A DNA stretch of 64,000 nt from Zea mays (GCF_902167145.1 NC_050096.1:268482622-268546621); one strand, 5' to 3'. Counted from the stretch's first letter, positions 22,498 to 34,185 are shown. The notes: generated from the sequence alone by a model not told the origin. Made by a program: numbers and translations.

Positions 22498-22498
22498 T
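22494..22498. repeat. RetroC target-site duplication, left copy
   Basis: CTACT, matching 31421-31425. The final T is also the first base of the RetroB 3' LTR. Confidence 0.93.
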
Positions 22499-23768
22499 TG
22501 AGAGCACCTAGAGGGGGGGGGGTGAATAGGTGATCCTGTAAAACTTAAACTTATAGCCACAAAAACTTGGTTAATCGTTAGCACAATAATTGCCAAGTGG
22601 TTAGAGAGGAGCCAAAACACAATAACCACAAGAAATCAATCACAGAGATGACACGGTGGTTATCCCGTGGTTCGGCCAAGTACAAAACTTGCCTACTCCA
22701 CGTTGTGGCGTCCCAACGGACGAGAGTTGCACTCAACTCCTCTCAAGTGATCCAATGATCAACTTGAATACCACGGTGTTCTTCTTTACTTTGATCTTTT
22801 CCCGTTTGCGAGGAATCTCCACAACTTGGAGTCTCTCGCCCTTACAATTGAATTTCACAAAGAAACACGGAGTAAGGAAGGAAAGCAACACACACAAATC
22901 CACAGCAAGATGCGCACACACACGGCCAAGAATCGAGCTCAAAAGGCTATCTCAAAGTTCTCACTAGAACGGAGCTCGAATCACTGAGAATGACAAACGA
23001 ATGCGCAAAGACTGAGTGTGGATGATCAAGAATGCTCTAAGGTTGCTTGTGTGTCTCCTCCATGCGCCTGGGGGTCCCTTTTATAGCCCCAAGGCAGCTA
23101 GGAGCCGTTGAGAGCAAATCTGGAAGGCCATCTTTGCCTTCTGTCGTCGGGTGCACCGGACAGTCCGGTGCACACCGGACACTGTCCGGTGCCCGATTTC
23201 TTTCCTTAAAACAGCGCGGCCGACCGTTGCTGACTGTGCGGATCTGGGAGCCGTTGGCGCACCGGACATGTCCGGTGCACACCGGACAGTCCGGTGCCCC
23301 CTTCCGACCGTTGGCCAGGCCACGTGTCGCGCGCAGATTCCGCGGCCGACCGTTGGCTCGGCCGACCGTTGGCTCACCGGACAGTCCGGTGCACACCGGA
23401 CAGTCCGGTGAATTATAGCCGTACGCCGTCGGCGAATTCCCGAGAGCGGCCTTTTCACGCCGAGTCAGCCTGGCGCACCGGACACTGTCCGGTGCACCAC
23501 CGGACAGTCCGGTGTGCCAGACCGAGCTGAGTCTTGGCTGTACACAGCCAAGTCTTTTTCCATCTCTTTTCTTTTCTTCTTCTCTCTGTTTCTAACACTT
23601 AGACAAGTATATTAGTACACAAAACCAATGTACTAAGGCTTAGAAACATACCTTTACTTGTGATTTGCACTTTGTTCATCCATGGGCATAGATTCACATT
23701 TAAGCACATGTGTTTGCACTCAATCACCAAAATACTTAGAAATGGCCCAAGGGCACATTTCCCTTTCA
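22499..23768 (-). repeat. RetroC 3' LTR
   Basis: 1270 bp. Minus-strand TATAAAAG at 23078-23085. It holds eight copies of the near-palindrome CACCGGACAGTCCGGTG (or a 1-2-base variant), at about 23154, 23173, 23260, 23280, 23374, 23393, 23477 and 23499. The 5' LTR has six. Confidence 0.94.
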
Positions 23769-24544
23769 ATCTCCCCCTTTTTGGTGATTTATGCCAACAC
23801 AACATAAAGCAACTAGAACAAGTGAAAAATCACTTCAAATAAAACTCAAATTTATTTTGATTCAATTTTGGCATATATGGATCATCCTTTGCCACCACTT
23901 GGTTTGTTTTTGCAAATCAAACTCAAATCTCTATCTCTAAGTCAAACGCACATGTTGAAGCATAAAGAGGGTCATTCCAAAAGAAATTGATCAAAGATTT
24001 CAAAAACTCCCCCTTTTTCCCATAATCACTACTTCTCCCCACAAGAAGCCAACAAGAAACATGAAAGAGTTTTGACAAACCAAAAGCTTTACTCTACTAT
24101 TTTCAAATTTCTCAAGTGGTAGCTGATCCATTTATTGCTTTGGCCTTTATTTTCTCCCCCTTTGGCATCAAGCACCAAAACGGGATCAATCTTGGCCCTT
24201 TAACCCCATTGCCTCACCAAAATCTTCAATTAAGAGCAAACGGCAATAAGAGTTCATGAGATGGACTTGGAATAAGTTACCCTCTCATCGGAGTGCAGTG
24301 GAAGTCTTTCATGGTCCAAGTCCACCTTTTCCCTTTTAATTCTCCTTCGAGACTAAATCAAGCAAACTCAAGCATATGGTTAGTCTCAAAGAGTCAAGTT
24401 GTAACATGTCTCCCCCTAAACATGTGCATCACTTTGCAACGGACTTGTGAGGTCCAGGGAGTGTTTGTACAACTTGAGCACCACAATAAGCAACAAAATG
24501 CAGAATGAACATGATCAGAGGCATAAACACATGTATGCTACAAT
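23769..24544 (-). other. RetroC PPT and 3' non-coding region
   Basis: The PPT reads AAAAAGGGGGAGAT on the minus strand (23769-23782), adjoining the LTR. The rest, to the end of pol, is non-coding on both strands. A second purine-rich AAAAAGGGGGAG lies near 24010. Confidence 0.75.
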
Positions 24545-27500
24545 TCAATCCAAGTTCCGCGAATCTAAGACATTTAGCTCACTACGCAACCTGCAAAAGG
24601 TCTTCTCATCTAGAGGCTTGGTAAAGATATCGGCTAGCTGGTTCTCGGTGCTAACATGAAACACTTCGATATCTCCCTTTTGCTGGTGGTCTCTCAAAAA
24701 GTGATGCCGGATGTCTATGTGCTTTGTGCGGCTGTGCTCAACAGGATTTTCCGCCATGCGGATAGCACTCTCATTATCACATAGGAGTGGGACTTTGCTC
24801 AGATTGTAGCCAAAGTCCCTGAGGGTTTGCCTCATCCAAAGTAGTTGCGCGCAACACTGTCCTGCGGCAACATACTCGGCCTCAGCGGTGGATAGGGCAA
24901 CGGAGGTTTGTTTCTTAGAGTTCCATGACACCAGGGACCTTCCTAAGAATTGGCACGTCCCCGATGTACTCTTCCTATCGACCTTACATCCAGCATAATC
25001 GGAGTCTGAATATCCAATCAAGTCAAAGGTAGACCCCTTTGGATACCAGAGCCCGAAGCAAGGCGTAGCAACTAAATATCTAAGGATTCGCTTCACTGCC
25101 ACTAAGTGACACTCCTTAGGATCGGATTGAAATCTAGCACACATGCATACGCTAAGCATAATATCTGGTCTGCTAGCACATAAGTAAAGTAATGACCCTA
25201 TCATTGACCAGTATGCCTTTTGATCAACGGACTTACCTCCTTTGTTGAGGTCGGTGTGTCCGTCGGTTCCCATCGGCGTCTTTGCAGGCTTGGCGTCCTT
25301 CATCCCAAACCGCTTCAGCAGGTCTTGCGTGTACTTCGTTTGAGAGATGAAGGTGCCGTCCTTGAGTTGCTTCACTTGGAACCCAAGGAAGTAGTTCAAC
25401 TTGCCCATCATTGACATCTCGAATTTCTGCGTCATCACCCTGCTAAACTCTTCACAAGACTTTTTATTAGTAGAACCAAATATTATGTCATCGACATAAA
25501 TTTGGCACACAAACAAATCACCATCACATGTCTTAGTGAAAAGAGTTGGATCGGCTTTCCCAACCTTGAAAGCATTAGCAATTAAGAAATCTCTAAGGCA
25601 TTCATACCATGCTCTTGGGGCTTGCTTAAGTCCATAGAGCGCCTTAGAGAGCTTACACACGTGGTCGGGGTACCGTTCATCCTCGAAGCCAGGGGGTTGC
25701 TCCACGTACACCTCCTCCTTTATTGGCCCGTTGAGGAAAGCGCTCTTCACATCCATTTGGAACAACCTGAAAGAATGGTGAGCGGCATATGCTAGCAAGA
25801 TACGAATGGACTCTAGCCTAGCCACAGGAGCAAAGGTCTCCTCAAAGTCCAAACCTGCGACTTGGGCATAACCTTTTGCCACAAGTCGAGCCTTGTTCCT
25901 CGTCACCACTCCGTGCTCGTCTTGTTTGTTGCGGAACACCCACTTGGTTCCCACAACATTTTGCTTAGGACGAGGCACCAGTGTCCAAACCTCATTCCTC
26001 TTGAAGTTGTTGAGTTCCTCTTGCATGGCCAACACCCAGTCCGGATCTAGCAGGGCCTCTTCTACCCTGAAAGGCTCAATAGAAGAGACAAAGGAGTAAT
26101 GTTCACAAAAATTAACTAATCGAGACCGAGTAGTTACTCCCTTGCTAATGTCACCCAGAATTTGGTCGACGGGATGATCCCTTTGAATCATCGCTCGAAC
26201 TTGGGTTGGAGGTTCCGGTTGCGCTTCTTCCTCCATCACATGATCATCTTGTGCTCCCCCTTGATCACACGCCTCCTGTTGATGAACCTGTTCATCGTCT
26301 TGAGTTGGGGGATGCACCGTTGTTGAGGAAGAAGGTTGATCTCGTCCATCTTGTTCCTTTGGTCGCACATCACCAATCGCCATGGTTCGTATAGCGGTCG
26401 TCGGAACATCTTCTTCATCTACATCATCAAGATCAACAACTTGCTCTCTTGGAGAGCCATTAGTCTCATCAAATACAACGTCGCTAGAGACTTCAACCAA
26501 ACCCGATGATTTGTTGAAGACTCTATACGCCTTTGTATTTGAGTCATAACCTAATAAAAACCCTTCTACAGCTTTGGGAGCAAACTTAGAATTTCTACCC
26601 TTCTTCACTAGAATGTAGCACTTGCTCCCAAATACACGAAAGTAAGATACATTGGGTTTGTTACCGGTTAGTAGCTCATACGACGTCTTCTTGAGGAGGC
26701 GATGAAGGTAGACCCTGTTGATGGCGTGGCAAGCCGTGTTCACGGCTTCCGTCCAAAAGCACTCGGGGGTCTTGAACTCTCCTAGCATCGTCCTCGCCAT
26801 ATCGATGAGCGTCCTGTTCTTCCTCTCTACCACACCATTTTGCTGTGGTGTGTAGGGAGCGGAGAACTCGTGCTTGATCCCTTCCTCTTCAAGGAACTCC
26901 TCCACTTGAAGGTTCTTGAACTCGGACCCGTTGTCGCTCCTTATCTTCTTCACTTTGAGCTCAAACTCATTTTGAGCTCTCCTGAGGAAGCGCTTGAGGG
27001 TCCCTTGGGTTTCAGACTTATCCTGCAAAAAGAACACCCAAGTGAAGCGGGAAAAGTCATCAACAATAACCAGACCATACTTACTTCCTCCTATGCTCAG
27101 ATAGGCGACGGGTCCGAAGAGGTCCATATGTAGCAGCTCCAGGGGCCTTGATGTGGTCATCACATTCTTGCTGTGATGTGCTCCTCCCACCTGTTTACCT
27201 GCTTGACATGCTGCACAAGGTCTATCTTTTTCGAAAGTAACATTGGTTAGACCTATCACGTGTTCTCCCTTTAGAAGCTTGTGAAGGTTCTTCATCCCCA
27301 CATGTGCTAAGCGGCGATGCCACAGCCAGCCCATGCTAGTCTTAGCTATTAAGCATGCATCTAGACCGGCCTCTTCTTTTGCAAAATCAACTAAGTAAAG
27401 TTTGTCGTCTAATACACCCTTAAAAGCTAGTGAACCATCACTTCTTCTAAAGACAGACACATCTACATTTGTAAATAGACAGTTATATCCCATATTGCAT

Positions 27501-27751
27501 AATTGACTAACAGATAGTAAATTATATCCCAGAGACTCAACTAAAAACACATTAGAAATTGAGTGCTCATTTGAGATTGCAATTTTACCTAACCCTTTTA
27601 CCTTGCCTTGATTCCCATCACCGAAAATAATTGAATCTTGGGAATCCTTATTCTTGACGTAGGAGGTGAACATCTTCTTCTCCCCCGTCATATGGTTTGT
27701 GCATCCGCTGTCGATAATCCATCTTGAACCCCCGGATGCATAAACCTGCAA
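24545..27751 (-). CDS. pol: RetroC Pol polyprotein, intact
   Basis: 1068 uninterrupted codons. Order: aspartic protease with [11 protein letters not shown] (about residue 13); integrase zinc region ([21 protein letters not shown]); integrase core with [21 protein letters not shown] and the Glu in [12 protein letters not shown] with [12 protein letters not shown] and catalytic YVDDIIFG; RNase H with YSDSDYAGC and TAEAEYVA. Integrase before RT identifies Ty1/copia. The coordinates start at a non-ATG codon because Pol is made from a Gag-Pol reading, and its frame differs from gag. All expected catalytic residues are visible, so this could supply activity in trans. No env-like ORF is seen. Confidence 0.94.
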   Translation of the reverse strand: MQVYASGGSRWIIDSGCTNHMTGEKKMFTSYVKNKDSQDSIIFGDGNQGKVKGLGKIAISNEHSISNVFLVESLGYNLLSVSQLCNMGYNCLFTNVDVSVFRRSDGSLAFKGVLDDKLYLVDFAKEEAGLDACLIAKTSMGWLWHRRLAHVGMKNLHKLLKGEHVIGLTNVTFEKDRPCAACQAGKQVGGAHHSKNVMTTSRPLELLHMDLFGPVAYLSIGGSKYGLVIVDDFSRFTWVFFLQDKSETQGTLKRFLRRAQNEFELKVKKIRSDNGSEFKNLQVEEFLEEEGIKHEFSAPYTPQQNGVVERKNRTLIDMARTMLGEFKTPECFWTEAVNTACHAINRVYLHRLLKKTSYELLTGNKPNVSYFRVFGSKCYILVKKGRNSKFAPKAVEGFLLGYDSNTKAYRVFNKSSGLVEVSSDVVFDETNGSPREQVVDLDDVDEEDVPTTAIRTMAIGDVRPKEQDGRDQPSSSTTVHPPTQDDEQVHQQEACDQGGAQDDHVMEEEAQPEPPTQVRAMIQRDHPVDQILGDISKGVTTRSRLVNFCEHYSFVSSIEPFRVEEALLDPDWVLAMQEELNNFKRNEVWTLVPRPKQNVVGTKWVFRNKQDEHGVVTRNKARLVAKGYAQVAGLDFEETFAPVARLESIRILLAYAAHHSFRLFQMDVKSAFLNGPIKEEVYVEQPPGFEDERYPDHVCKLSKALYGLKQAPRAWYECLRDFLIANAFKVGKADPTLFTKTCDGDLFVCQIYVDDIIFGSTNKKSCEEFSRVMTQKFEMSMMGKLNYFLGFQVKQLKDGTFISQTKYTQDLLKRFGMKDAKPAKTPMGTDGHTDLNKGGKSVDQKAYWSMIGSLLYLCASRPDIMLSVCMCARFQSDPKECHLVAVKRILRYLVATPCFGLWYPKGSTFDLIGYSDSDYAGCKVDRKSTSGTCQFLGRSLVSWNSKKQTSVALSTAEAEYVAAGQCCAQLLWMRQTLRDFGYNLSKVPLLCDNESAIRMAENPVEHSRTKHIDIRHHFLRDHQQKGDIEVFHVSTENQLADIFTKPLDEKTFCRLRSELNVLDSRNLD

Positions 27752-27758
27752 GGCAAAT

Positions 27759-30142
27759 TTAGGCTTGGGTCTTAGGTACCCAACTCTTGTTGGGTCCTAC
27801 AAGGTTAGTGCAAATATCCTTAGGGACCCAAATGCAAGTTTTGTCTCCCTTGCATTTTGCCCCTAACTTCCTAGCAACTATTTTCCTATCCTTTCTACAA
27901 ATAGCAAAGGAAGCATTTAAAGCACAATAAATTGTAGAAGGTTCATTCACTACTTTCCTAGGAGCATGAACAACATTCTTTCTAGGCATATGATGAATAG
28001 CATTTTTCCTAGACATATTTCTACCATGCATATAGGAAGAACTAGAAACAAACATAGCATGAGAGTCAAGATCATCATAAGCATCATAACTCCTATAAGC
28101 GTTTCTAGTTTGTCTCCTATCATGATACATAAAAGCATGATTCCTTTTAGTGCTACTCGCCATAGGGGCCTTCCCTTTCTCCTTGGCGGAGATGGGAGCC
28201 TTATGGCTTGTTAGGTTCTTGGCTTCTCTCTTGAAGCCAAGTCCATCCTTAATTGAGGGGTGTCTACCAATCGTGTAGGCATCCCTTGCAAATTTTAGCT
28301 TATCAAAATCACTTTTGCTAGTCTTAAGTTGGGCATTAAGACTAGCCAATTCATCTTTTAATTTGGAGATTGAAACTAGGTGTTCACTACAAGCATCAAT
28401 ATCAAAGTCTTTACACCTAGTGCAAATCATAACATGTTCTACACAAGAGTTAGATTTATTTGCTATTTCTAAGTTCGCATTCAAATCATTGTTAACACTT
28501 TTTAAAGTAGAAATGGTTTCATGACATGTAGACAACTCACAAGAAAGCATTTCATTTCTCTTAATCTCTAAAGCAAGTGATTTTTGTGCTTCTACAACCT
28601 TATCATGTTCTTCATATAAAAGGTCCTCTTGTTTTTCTAATAGCCTATTCTTATCATTCAAGGCATCAATGAGTTCATTTATCTTATCTATCTTAGATCT
28701 ATCTAAGCCCTTGAATAAGCATGAATAGTCTATGTCATCATCATCACTAGACTCATTATCACTAGAGGAAGCATAAGTGGAGTCTCGAGTACTCACCTTC
28801 TTCTCTCTTGCCATGAGACAAGTGTGATGCTCGTTGGGGAAGAGAGATGACTTGTTGAAGGCGGTGGCGGCGAGTCCTTCATTGTCGGAGTCAGAGGAGG
28901 AGCAATCCGAATCCCACTCCTTTCCGATATGTGCTTCGCCCTTGGCCTTCTTGTAATGCTTCTTCTTCTCCCTTTTGTCCCCTTTTTCCTGGTCACTTTC
29001 ATTATCGGGACAGTTAGCAATGAAATGACCAATCTTACCACATTTGAAGCACGAGCGCTTCTCCTTTGTCTTGGTCTTGCTTGGCTGTCCCTTGCGACCT
29101 TTAAGCGCCATCTTGAAGCGCTTAATGATGAGGGCCATCTCCTCATTATTTAGCCCGGCCGCCTCAACTTGCGCCACCTTGCTTGGTAGCGCCTCCTTGC
29201 TCCTCGTTGCCTTGAGAGCAATGGATTGAGGCTCATGAATAGGACCATTCAACGCGTCATCCACGTATCTTGCCTCCTTGATCATCATTCGCCCGCTGAC
29301 GAATTTTCCTAGGACTTCTTCGGGCGACATTTTGGTGTACCTGGGATTCTCACGAATATTATTCACCAAATGAGGATCAAGAATGGTAAAGGACCTTAGT
29401 AGTAGTCGGACGACGTCATGGTCCGTCCATCGCGTGCTTCCATAGCTCCTTATTTTGTTGATAAGGGTCTTGAGCCGGTTGTATGTTTGGGTTGGCTCCT
29501 CGCCCCTTATCATCGCAAACCTTCCAAGCTCGCCCTCCACCAACTCCGTTTTAGTGAGCATGGTGATGTCGTTCCCCTCGTGAGAAATCTTGAGGGTGTC
29601 CCATATCTGCTTGGCATTGTCCAAGCCGCTCACCTATTGTACTCGTCCCTGCACAAAGAGGCTAGCAACACAGTAGTAGCTTGTGCATTTTTATGAATCT
29701 GTTCATTAATAAACATAGGGCTATCCGAGCTATCAAATTTCATTCCATTCTCTACAATCTCCCATATGCTTGGATGGAGAGAGAATAAATGACTACGCAT
29801 TTTGTGACTCCAAAATCCGTAGTCCTCCCCATCAAAGTGTGGAGGTTTGCCAAGAGGAATGGAAAGCAAATGCGAATTCGAACTGTGTGGAATACGAGAA
29901 TAATCAAATGAAAAGTTCGAATTGACCGTCTTCCTGTAGTCGTTGTCGTCGTCCTTTTGGGAAGAAGAGGATTCGTCGCTGTCGTAGTAGACGATCTCCT
30001 TTATGCGCCTTGTCTTCTTCTTCTTCCCATCTTTGCGCTTGTGGCTTGAGCCCAAGTCGGTAGACTTGTCATTCTTCGGCTCGTTGAAGATAGACTCCTT
30101 CTCGTTGTTGTCGACCACCATCCCCTTTCCCTTAGGATCCAT
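27759..30142 (-). pseudogene. gag: RetroC Gag with one frameshift
   Basis: ATG 30142 opens MDPKGKGMVVDNNEKES. The reading stops at 29630-29632, but the protein continues one frame over from 29633 (SGLDNAKQIWDTLKISHEGND) to 27759. The change is consistent with loss of one base near 29634. The UBN2/copia Gag core spans the junction (DGEDYGFWSHKMRSHL; RLLLRSFTILDPHLV). A CCHC zinc knuckle, CFKCGKIGHFIANC, lies about 200 residues into the second part, followed by an acidic stretch and coiled coil. Gag would form the particle. Everything else appears intact. Confidence 0.85.
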
Positions 30143-30175
30143 CTCTTCGGGCGATTAGTCCCTTCTTGAAGAGAA

Positions 30176-30191
30176 CGGCTCTGATACCAAT
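30176..30191 (-). other. RetroC primer binding site
   Basis: On the minus strand ATTGGTATCAGAGCC directly follows the 5' LTR. TGGTATCAGAGC is complementary to the 3' end of plant initiator methionine tRNA, the usual copia primer. Confidence 0.92.
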
Positions 30192-31420
30192 TGAGAGCAC
30201 CTAGAGGGGGGGGGTGAATAGGTGATCCTGTAAAACTTAAACTTATAGCCACAAAAACTTGGTTAATCGTTAGCACAATAATTGCCAAGTGGTTAGAGAG
30301 GAGCCAAAACACAATAACCACAAGAAATCAATCACAGAGATGACACGGTGGTTATCCCGTGGTTCGGCCAAGTACAAAACTTGCCTACTCCACGTTGTGG
30401 CGTCCCAACGGACGAGAGTTGCACTCAACTCCTCTCAAGTGATCCAATGATCAACTTGAATACCACGGTGTTCTTCTTTACTTTGATCTTTTCCCGTTTG
30501 CGAGGAATCTCCACAACTTGGAGTCTCTCGCCCTTACAATTGAATTTCACAAAGAAACACGGAGTAAGGAAGGAAAGCAACACACACAAATCCACAGCAA
30601 GATGCGCACACACACGGCCAAGAATCGAGCTCAAAAGGCTATCTCAAAGTTCTCACTAGAACGGAGCTCGAATCACTGAGAATGACAAACGAATGCGCAA
30701 AGACTGAGTGTGGATGATCAAGAATGCTCTAAGGTTGCTTGTGTGTCTCCTCCATGCGCCTGGGGGTCCCTTTTATAGCCCCAAGGCAGCTAGGAGCCGT
30801 TGAGAGCAAATCTGGAAGGCCATCTTTGCCTTCTGTCGTCGGGTGCACCGGACAGTCCGGTGCCCGATTTCTTTCCTTAAAACAGCGCGGCCGACCGTTG
30901 CTGACTGTGCAGATCTGGGAGCCGTTGGCGCACCGGACATGTCCGGTGCCCCCTTCCGACCGTTGGCCAGGCCACGTGTCGCGCGCAGATTCCGCGGCCG
31001 ACCGTTGGCTCGGCCGACCGTTGGCTCACCGGACAGTCCGGTGCACACCGGACAGTCCGGTGAATTATAGCCGTACGCCGTCGGCGAATTCCCGAGAGCG
31101 GCCTTTTCACGCCGAGTCAGCCTGGCGCACCGGACACTGTCCGGTGCACCACCGGACAGTCCGGTGTGCCAGACCGAGCTGAGTCTTGGCTGTACACAGC
31201 CAAGTCTTTTTCCATCTCTTTTCTTTTCTTCTTCTCTCTGTTTCTAACACTTAGACAATTATATTAGTACACAAAACCAATGTACTAAGGCTTAGAAACA
31301 TACCTTTACTTGTGATTTGCACTTTGTTCATCCATGGGCATAGATTCACATTTAAGCACATGTGTTTGCACTCAATCACCAAAATACTTAGAAATGGCCC
31401 AAGGGCACATTTCCCTTTCA
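30192..31420 (-). repeat. RetroC 5' LTR
   Basis: 1229 bp, 41 bp shorter than the 3' LTR because two palindrome units are missing (near 30861 and 30949). TATAAAAG on the minus strand at 30770-30777. Confidence 0.94.
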
Positions 31421-31425
31421 CTACT
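31421..31425. repeat. RetroC target-site duplication, right copy
   Basis: CTACT, matching 22494-22498. Confidence 0.93.
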
Positions 31426-32108
31426 GTTGGGGGCCTTCGGCTTCCGAAGGTCCTCAAAAACGTGATTTGACAATGTTTTCCAAGTGAAATATGTGAACAG
31501 GTATCTTTGGAATCGGGTCATGAGTATACAAGAGCATGGTCAGGACGAAGCCTGAGCGAGACGAAAGGTGATTATGACGAAGGATAAGGTGATCACGAAG
31601 TTGTGCGTAGAAAAGCTTCGGCATGACAGCAGAGAAGGGGAACAGACTTAAAGATGAAAAGGCAAATTAGACCTCGAAGAATTACTATAGAGTTATTGAT
31701 AAATGTAAAGGGCATGAATGTAATTCTACATGAGCCGCGTCCCCTGCCTATAAATAGATGAACAGTATTCCCGTACTGTTTACGCTGACTTGACATTCGC
31801 TTTTTGCATCACGCCTGTACCTTTATTTTCTGTCAAACCGAAGGTACATTTATAATTTGTTATTCTGGATATGGTAATGCAAATAAAAATAAGTTGATGA
31901 TAATGTTTATATTATTTTTCATATTTCGTATATGAATTCTTCCTTATCATTTATTGTGCTTACGAAGGTTTTTTCCTTCACAACCTTCGTCCGGAATTCA
32001 TTATATCCGAAGGGACATAATGTCTTGAAGGACGAAGGACTTTAATATTTAACACTTTTTATGTTGCCTTGTTCTTAAATCTTAGCATTTGAGAACAAGT
32101 CTCCAACA
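31425..32108 (+). repeat. RetroB 3' LTR
   Basis: 684 bp, TG...CA. About 15 differences and a 4-bp indel by eye relative to 1417-2096. Confidence 0.93.
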
Positions 32109-32113
32109 GACAT
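32109..32113. repeat. RetroB target-site duplication, right copy
   Basis: GACAT, matching 1412-1416. Confidence 0.9.
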
Positions 32114-32470
32114 TATCTGACCTCACTCGGCCATTACTTTCAAAGCAGCCGACACGGTCTGTTATCACTCGGTTGTTACCTCTAAAGCACCAACGTCGCC
32201 AGTAATCGTTCGGCTGTTATCTCTAAAACACCGAAGTCGCCAGTAACCGCTCGATTGTTATTTCTAAAACACCGACGTGTCCCATTACCACTCGGCTGTT
32301 ACCTCTAAAACATCGACGTCGCCAGTAACCGCTCGGTCGTTATTTCTAAAACACTGACGCGGTCCGTTACCACTCGGCCATCACCTTTAAAAGGACCCGA
32401 CATCGCTCATAATCACTCGGCCGCCACTACTAAAGCGCTGGCATCGTGAGGAAGGCAGTCTGAGGCACGG
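32114..32470 (+). repeat. RetroD hairpin minisatellite, right part
   Basis: Seven or so 41-bp units (near 32169, 32210, 32251, 32291, 32332, 32373 and 32415), core CTCTAAAAC with CGG...GTT and AAC...CCG arms, diverged from the RetroA units. 32470-32761 is non-coding, ending in TAC-rich simple sequence. Confidence 0.8.
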
Positions 32471-32761
32471 CTCAACAATTCTAAGTTGCTACTCAAGCGT
32501 TACGTTCAGAAACAACCTCTGCAGTAGGCATCAATACAAACGACGATCAACAAGAAGGCGGAATGATATGCACAAGGGGGATCGAAACCATTCTTCATTA
32601 TACGGGAAGTACCACCAAACTTACAAATCAACTCATTATGAGCTGATGCATTCCCTTCTACTACATTACATTTAACTAACTATACTACTATCCACTACTA
32701 CATTATTTCGCTAATACTATTTCTACTACTAATCTACACTAACATCTAAAACCAGTGGCAT

Positions 32762-33178
32762 CTAGCCACTGGCCTTGTTGCTGCCCTTGCCGCTGCCGTC
32801 ACCGCCCTTGCCGCTGTCGCTGCCACCGTCGTCTCCGTCGTCGTCGCCGTCACCGTCGTCGCCGCCGCTGCCCTCCTCGGACGAGTCGGAGGAATCCTCC
32901 TTGTCCGAGGAGTACTCCGACTCATCCGAGCCCTCGAGCCCGGCGCGCTCGACGGCCCAGATGTAGGTTCATACCTTCGCGGCGATCCCCTGGGAGTCGT
33001 CTGAATCATCAGACGATGCCGGGGGAGAGGCAGGAGCCGGAGAGCCCTCGGACTCGGAGGAGAACTCCTCCTCCGAGTATTCCGAGTCGCCGAAGTCCTC
33101 CGAGGGAGGAGTCGGCTCGCGCTTGCGCTTGTCTCCTGAGTGATGTGAAGAGCTACCACCTTTCTTGCTCTTGCCCAT
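32762..33178 (-). pseudogene. RetroD small acidic antisense ORF
   Basis: ATG 33178 (MGKSKKGGSSSHHSGDKRKRE) followed by the same PTPPSE-FGDSEYSEEEFSSESEG segment as RetroA. TGA near 32969-32971 falls at the same codon as the RetroA TAG, and the frame then continues with TYIWAVERAGLEGSDESEYS, an acidic Asp/Gly/Ser tail, and a stop at 32762-32764. Compared with RetroA the N-terminus has an extra dozen residues. TATAAATA is conserved upstream. Protein family not recognised. Confidence 0.6.
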
Positions 33179-33257
33179 GGCGGAAGTGGAAGGAAGGAGA
33201 GGAGATGAAACAGCAAGCAGTAGCAAGAAGCGTGAAAACGCTGGAGAAGCAAGAGCA

Positions 33258-33266
33258 CTATTTATA
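33258..33266 (-). promoter_or_regulatory. TATA box of RetroD small acidic ORF
   Basis: TATAAATAG on the minus strand, about 85 bp upstream of ATG 33178, as in RetroA. Confidence 0.58.
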
Positions 33267-33894
33267 GAAGAAGAAGGCAACCGCTCACCTCCTACCATGG
33301 CCACTGAACAGTCACAAAAATTCAATATGCAATTCAAACCGTCTGAAGACACGTCAGGCGGCTGACGCCGTTTCACGTAACACGACACCCATTGGGACTC
33401 CAGTCAACTGCGCGGGCGATATGATTACACCCGCGGTCACATCAAGTTACTACTCAGAAGCAGTTTGCTAAACGCTCAGCGTACCAAGCCGTCCCTTGCC
33501 TACACCCATTGGGGGGACGCCCATAAATTATTAGTATATTTTCCAAAACTGTCACATCCGTGCAGTATATGCAATGAATACTCCAAGACAGAAAAGAGAT
33601 ACCAGCAAGGATCAAAGGAAAGCCAAATATAGCCGATAAAGTACAAGTCTAATCAACAGAAGCATCAAAGCACGAAGTGACATGAAGACTAGTCAAGATC
33701 CATCTATCGAACGTCCAATCAGTCGCAGATCAAATAAATTGCCAGACTTAGCAAGATATGGGCAGATCGTGTACTCGGCTTCAAAAACAAAAATGTATGC
33801 TGACCTCTGAAGCATAACATTGATGACATAATGCTGACCTCTAAGGCATTCGACAAAATAAAAGGATGATTCTCAGAAAAAAGCACGAAATGAA
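33267..33894 (+). other. RetroD 3' non-coding region
   Basis: Non-coding. Aligns with RetroA 16640-17280. Confidence 0.55.
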
Positions 33895-33976
33895 GACCTT
33901 CGAGTGGATTATTTTCAAAAATCCACTCGAAGCTCGGGGGCTACACCCATTGGGTGCACCTTCGGTGCACCCAATG
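33895..33976 (+). other. RetroD pre-PPT module, first copy
   Basis: Stem-loop 1: GACCTTCGAGTGGATT (33895-33910) and AATCCACTCGAAGCTC (33920-33935), 15 of 16 paired. CTCGGGGGCTACACC follows. Stem-loop 2: CATTGGGTGCACC (33948-33960) and GGTGCACCCAATG (33964-33976), perfect 13 bp with loop TTC. Confidence 0.72.
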
Positions 33977-34102
33977 AATCATCATTCCCGAAGAAGCAAA
34001 ATGCTGACCTCTAAAGCACAAGGCAAAGATAAGGCAAGGCTGACCTCTGAAAAAAAACACGAGTGGAAGATGAAAATGATTTCTGATAATACCTGAAGTG
34101 AA

Positions 34103-34185
34103 GACCTTCGAGTTGATTGTCTGCAAAAATCTACTCGAAGCTCGGGGGCTACACCCATTAGGTGCACCTTCGGTGCACCCAATGG
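34103..34185 (+). other. RetroD pre-PPT module, second copy
   Basis: Stem-loop 1: GACCTTCGAGTTGATT (34103-34118) and AATCTACTCGAAGCTC (34128-34143), 14 of 16 paired. CTCGGGGGCTACACC follows. Stem-loop 2 at 34155-34185 pairs all but one position around loop TTC. Confidence 0.7.

Larger units (their letters stand above)
22499..31420 (-). mobile_element. RetroC, complete 8.9-kb Ty1/copia element (Opie/Ji-like)
   Basis: Minus-strand element with LTRs 30192-31420 (5') and 22499-23768 (3'), TSD CTACT, a methionine-initiator-type PBS, gag then pol in the copia order (protease, integrase, RT, RNase H). LTR ends and the gene set fit the Opie/Ji (SIRE-type) group from memory. The LTRs differ by only a few substitutions plus two repeat-unit indels, so insertion is very recent. 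Pol is intact; gag has one frameshift. Confidence 0.94.
1417..32108 (+). mobile_element. RetroB, non-autonomous gag-only gypsy element (Zeon/cinful-like), split by RetroA and RetroC
   Basis: The element runs from LTR 1417-2096 to LTR 31425-32108 with TSD GACAT. Removing RetroA, RetroC and their duplicated bases leaves about 7.4 kb. The content is an intact gag, a 64-bp tandem array, an antisense gene and a PPT. No protease, RT, RNase H or integrase is present on either strand, so it must have been mobilised in trans. Size, LTR length and gag-only structure fit the maize Zeon/cinful group as I remember it. The two LTRs differ at about 15 positions by eye, more than those of RetroA or RetroC, as expected for the older host. 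Confidence 0.88.

Noticed and set aside
23037..23530. Several open frames on both strands in the RetroC LTR palindrome region (also 30739-31182)
   Set aside because: They are products of GC-rich palindromic repeats inside an LTR and change between the two LTRs.
24004..24030. Second AAAAAGGGGGAG near 24010 as the PPT of RetroC
   Set aside because: It is not adjacent to the LTR; the copy at 23769 is. It could be an accessory tract, but nothing else supports it.
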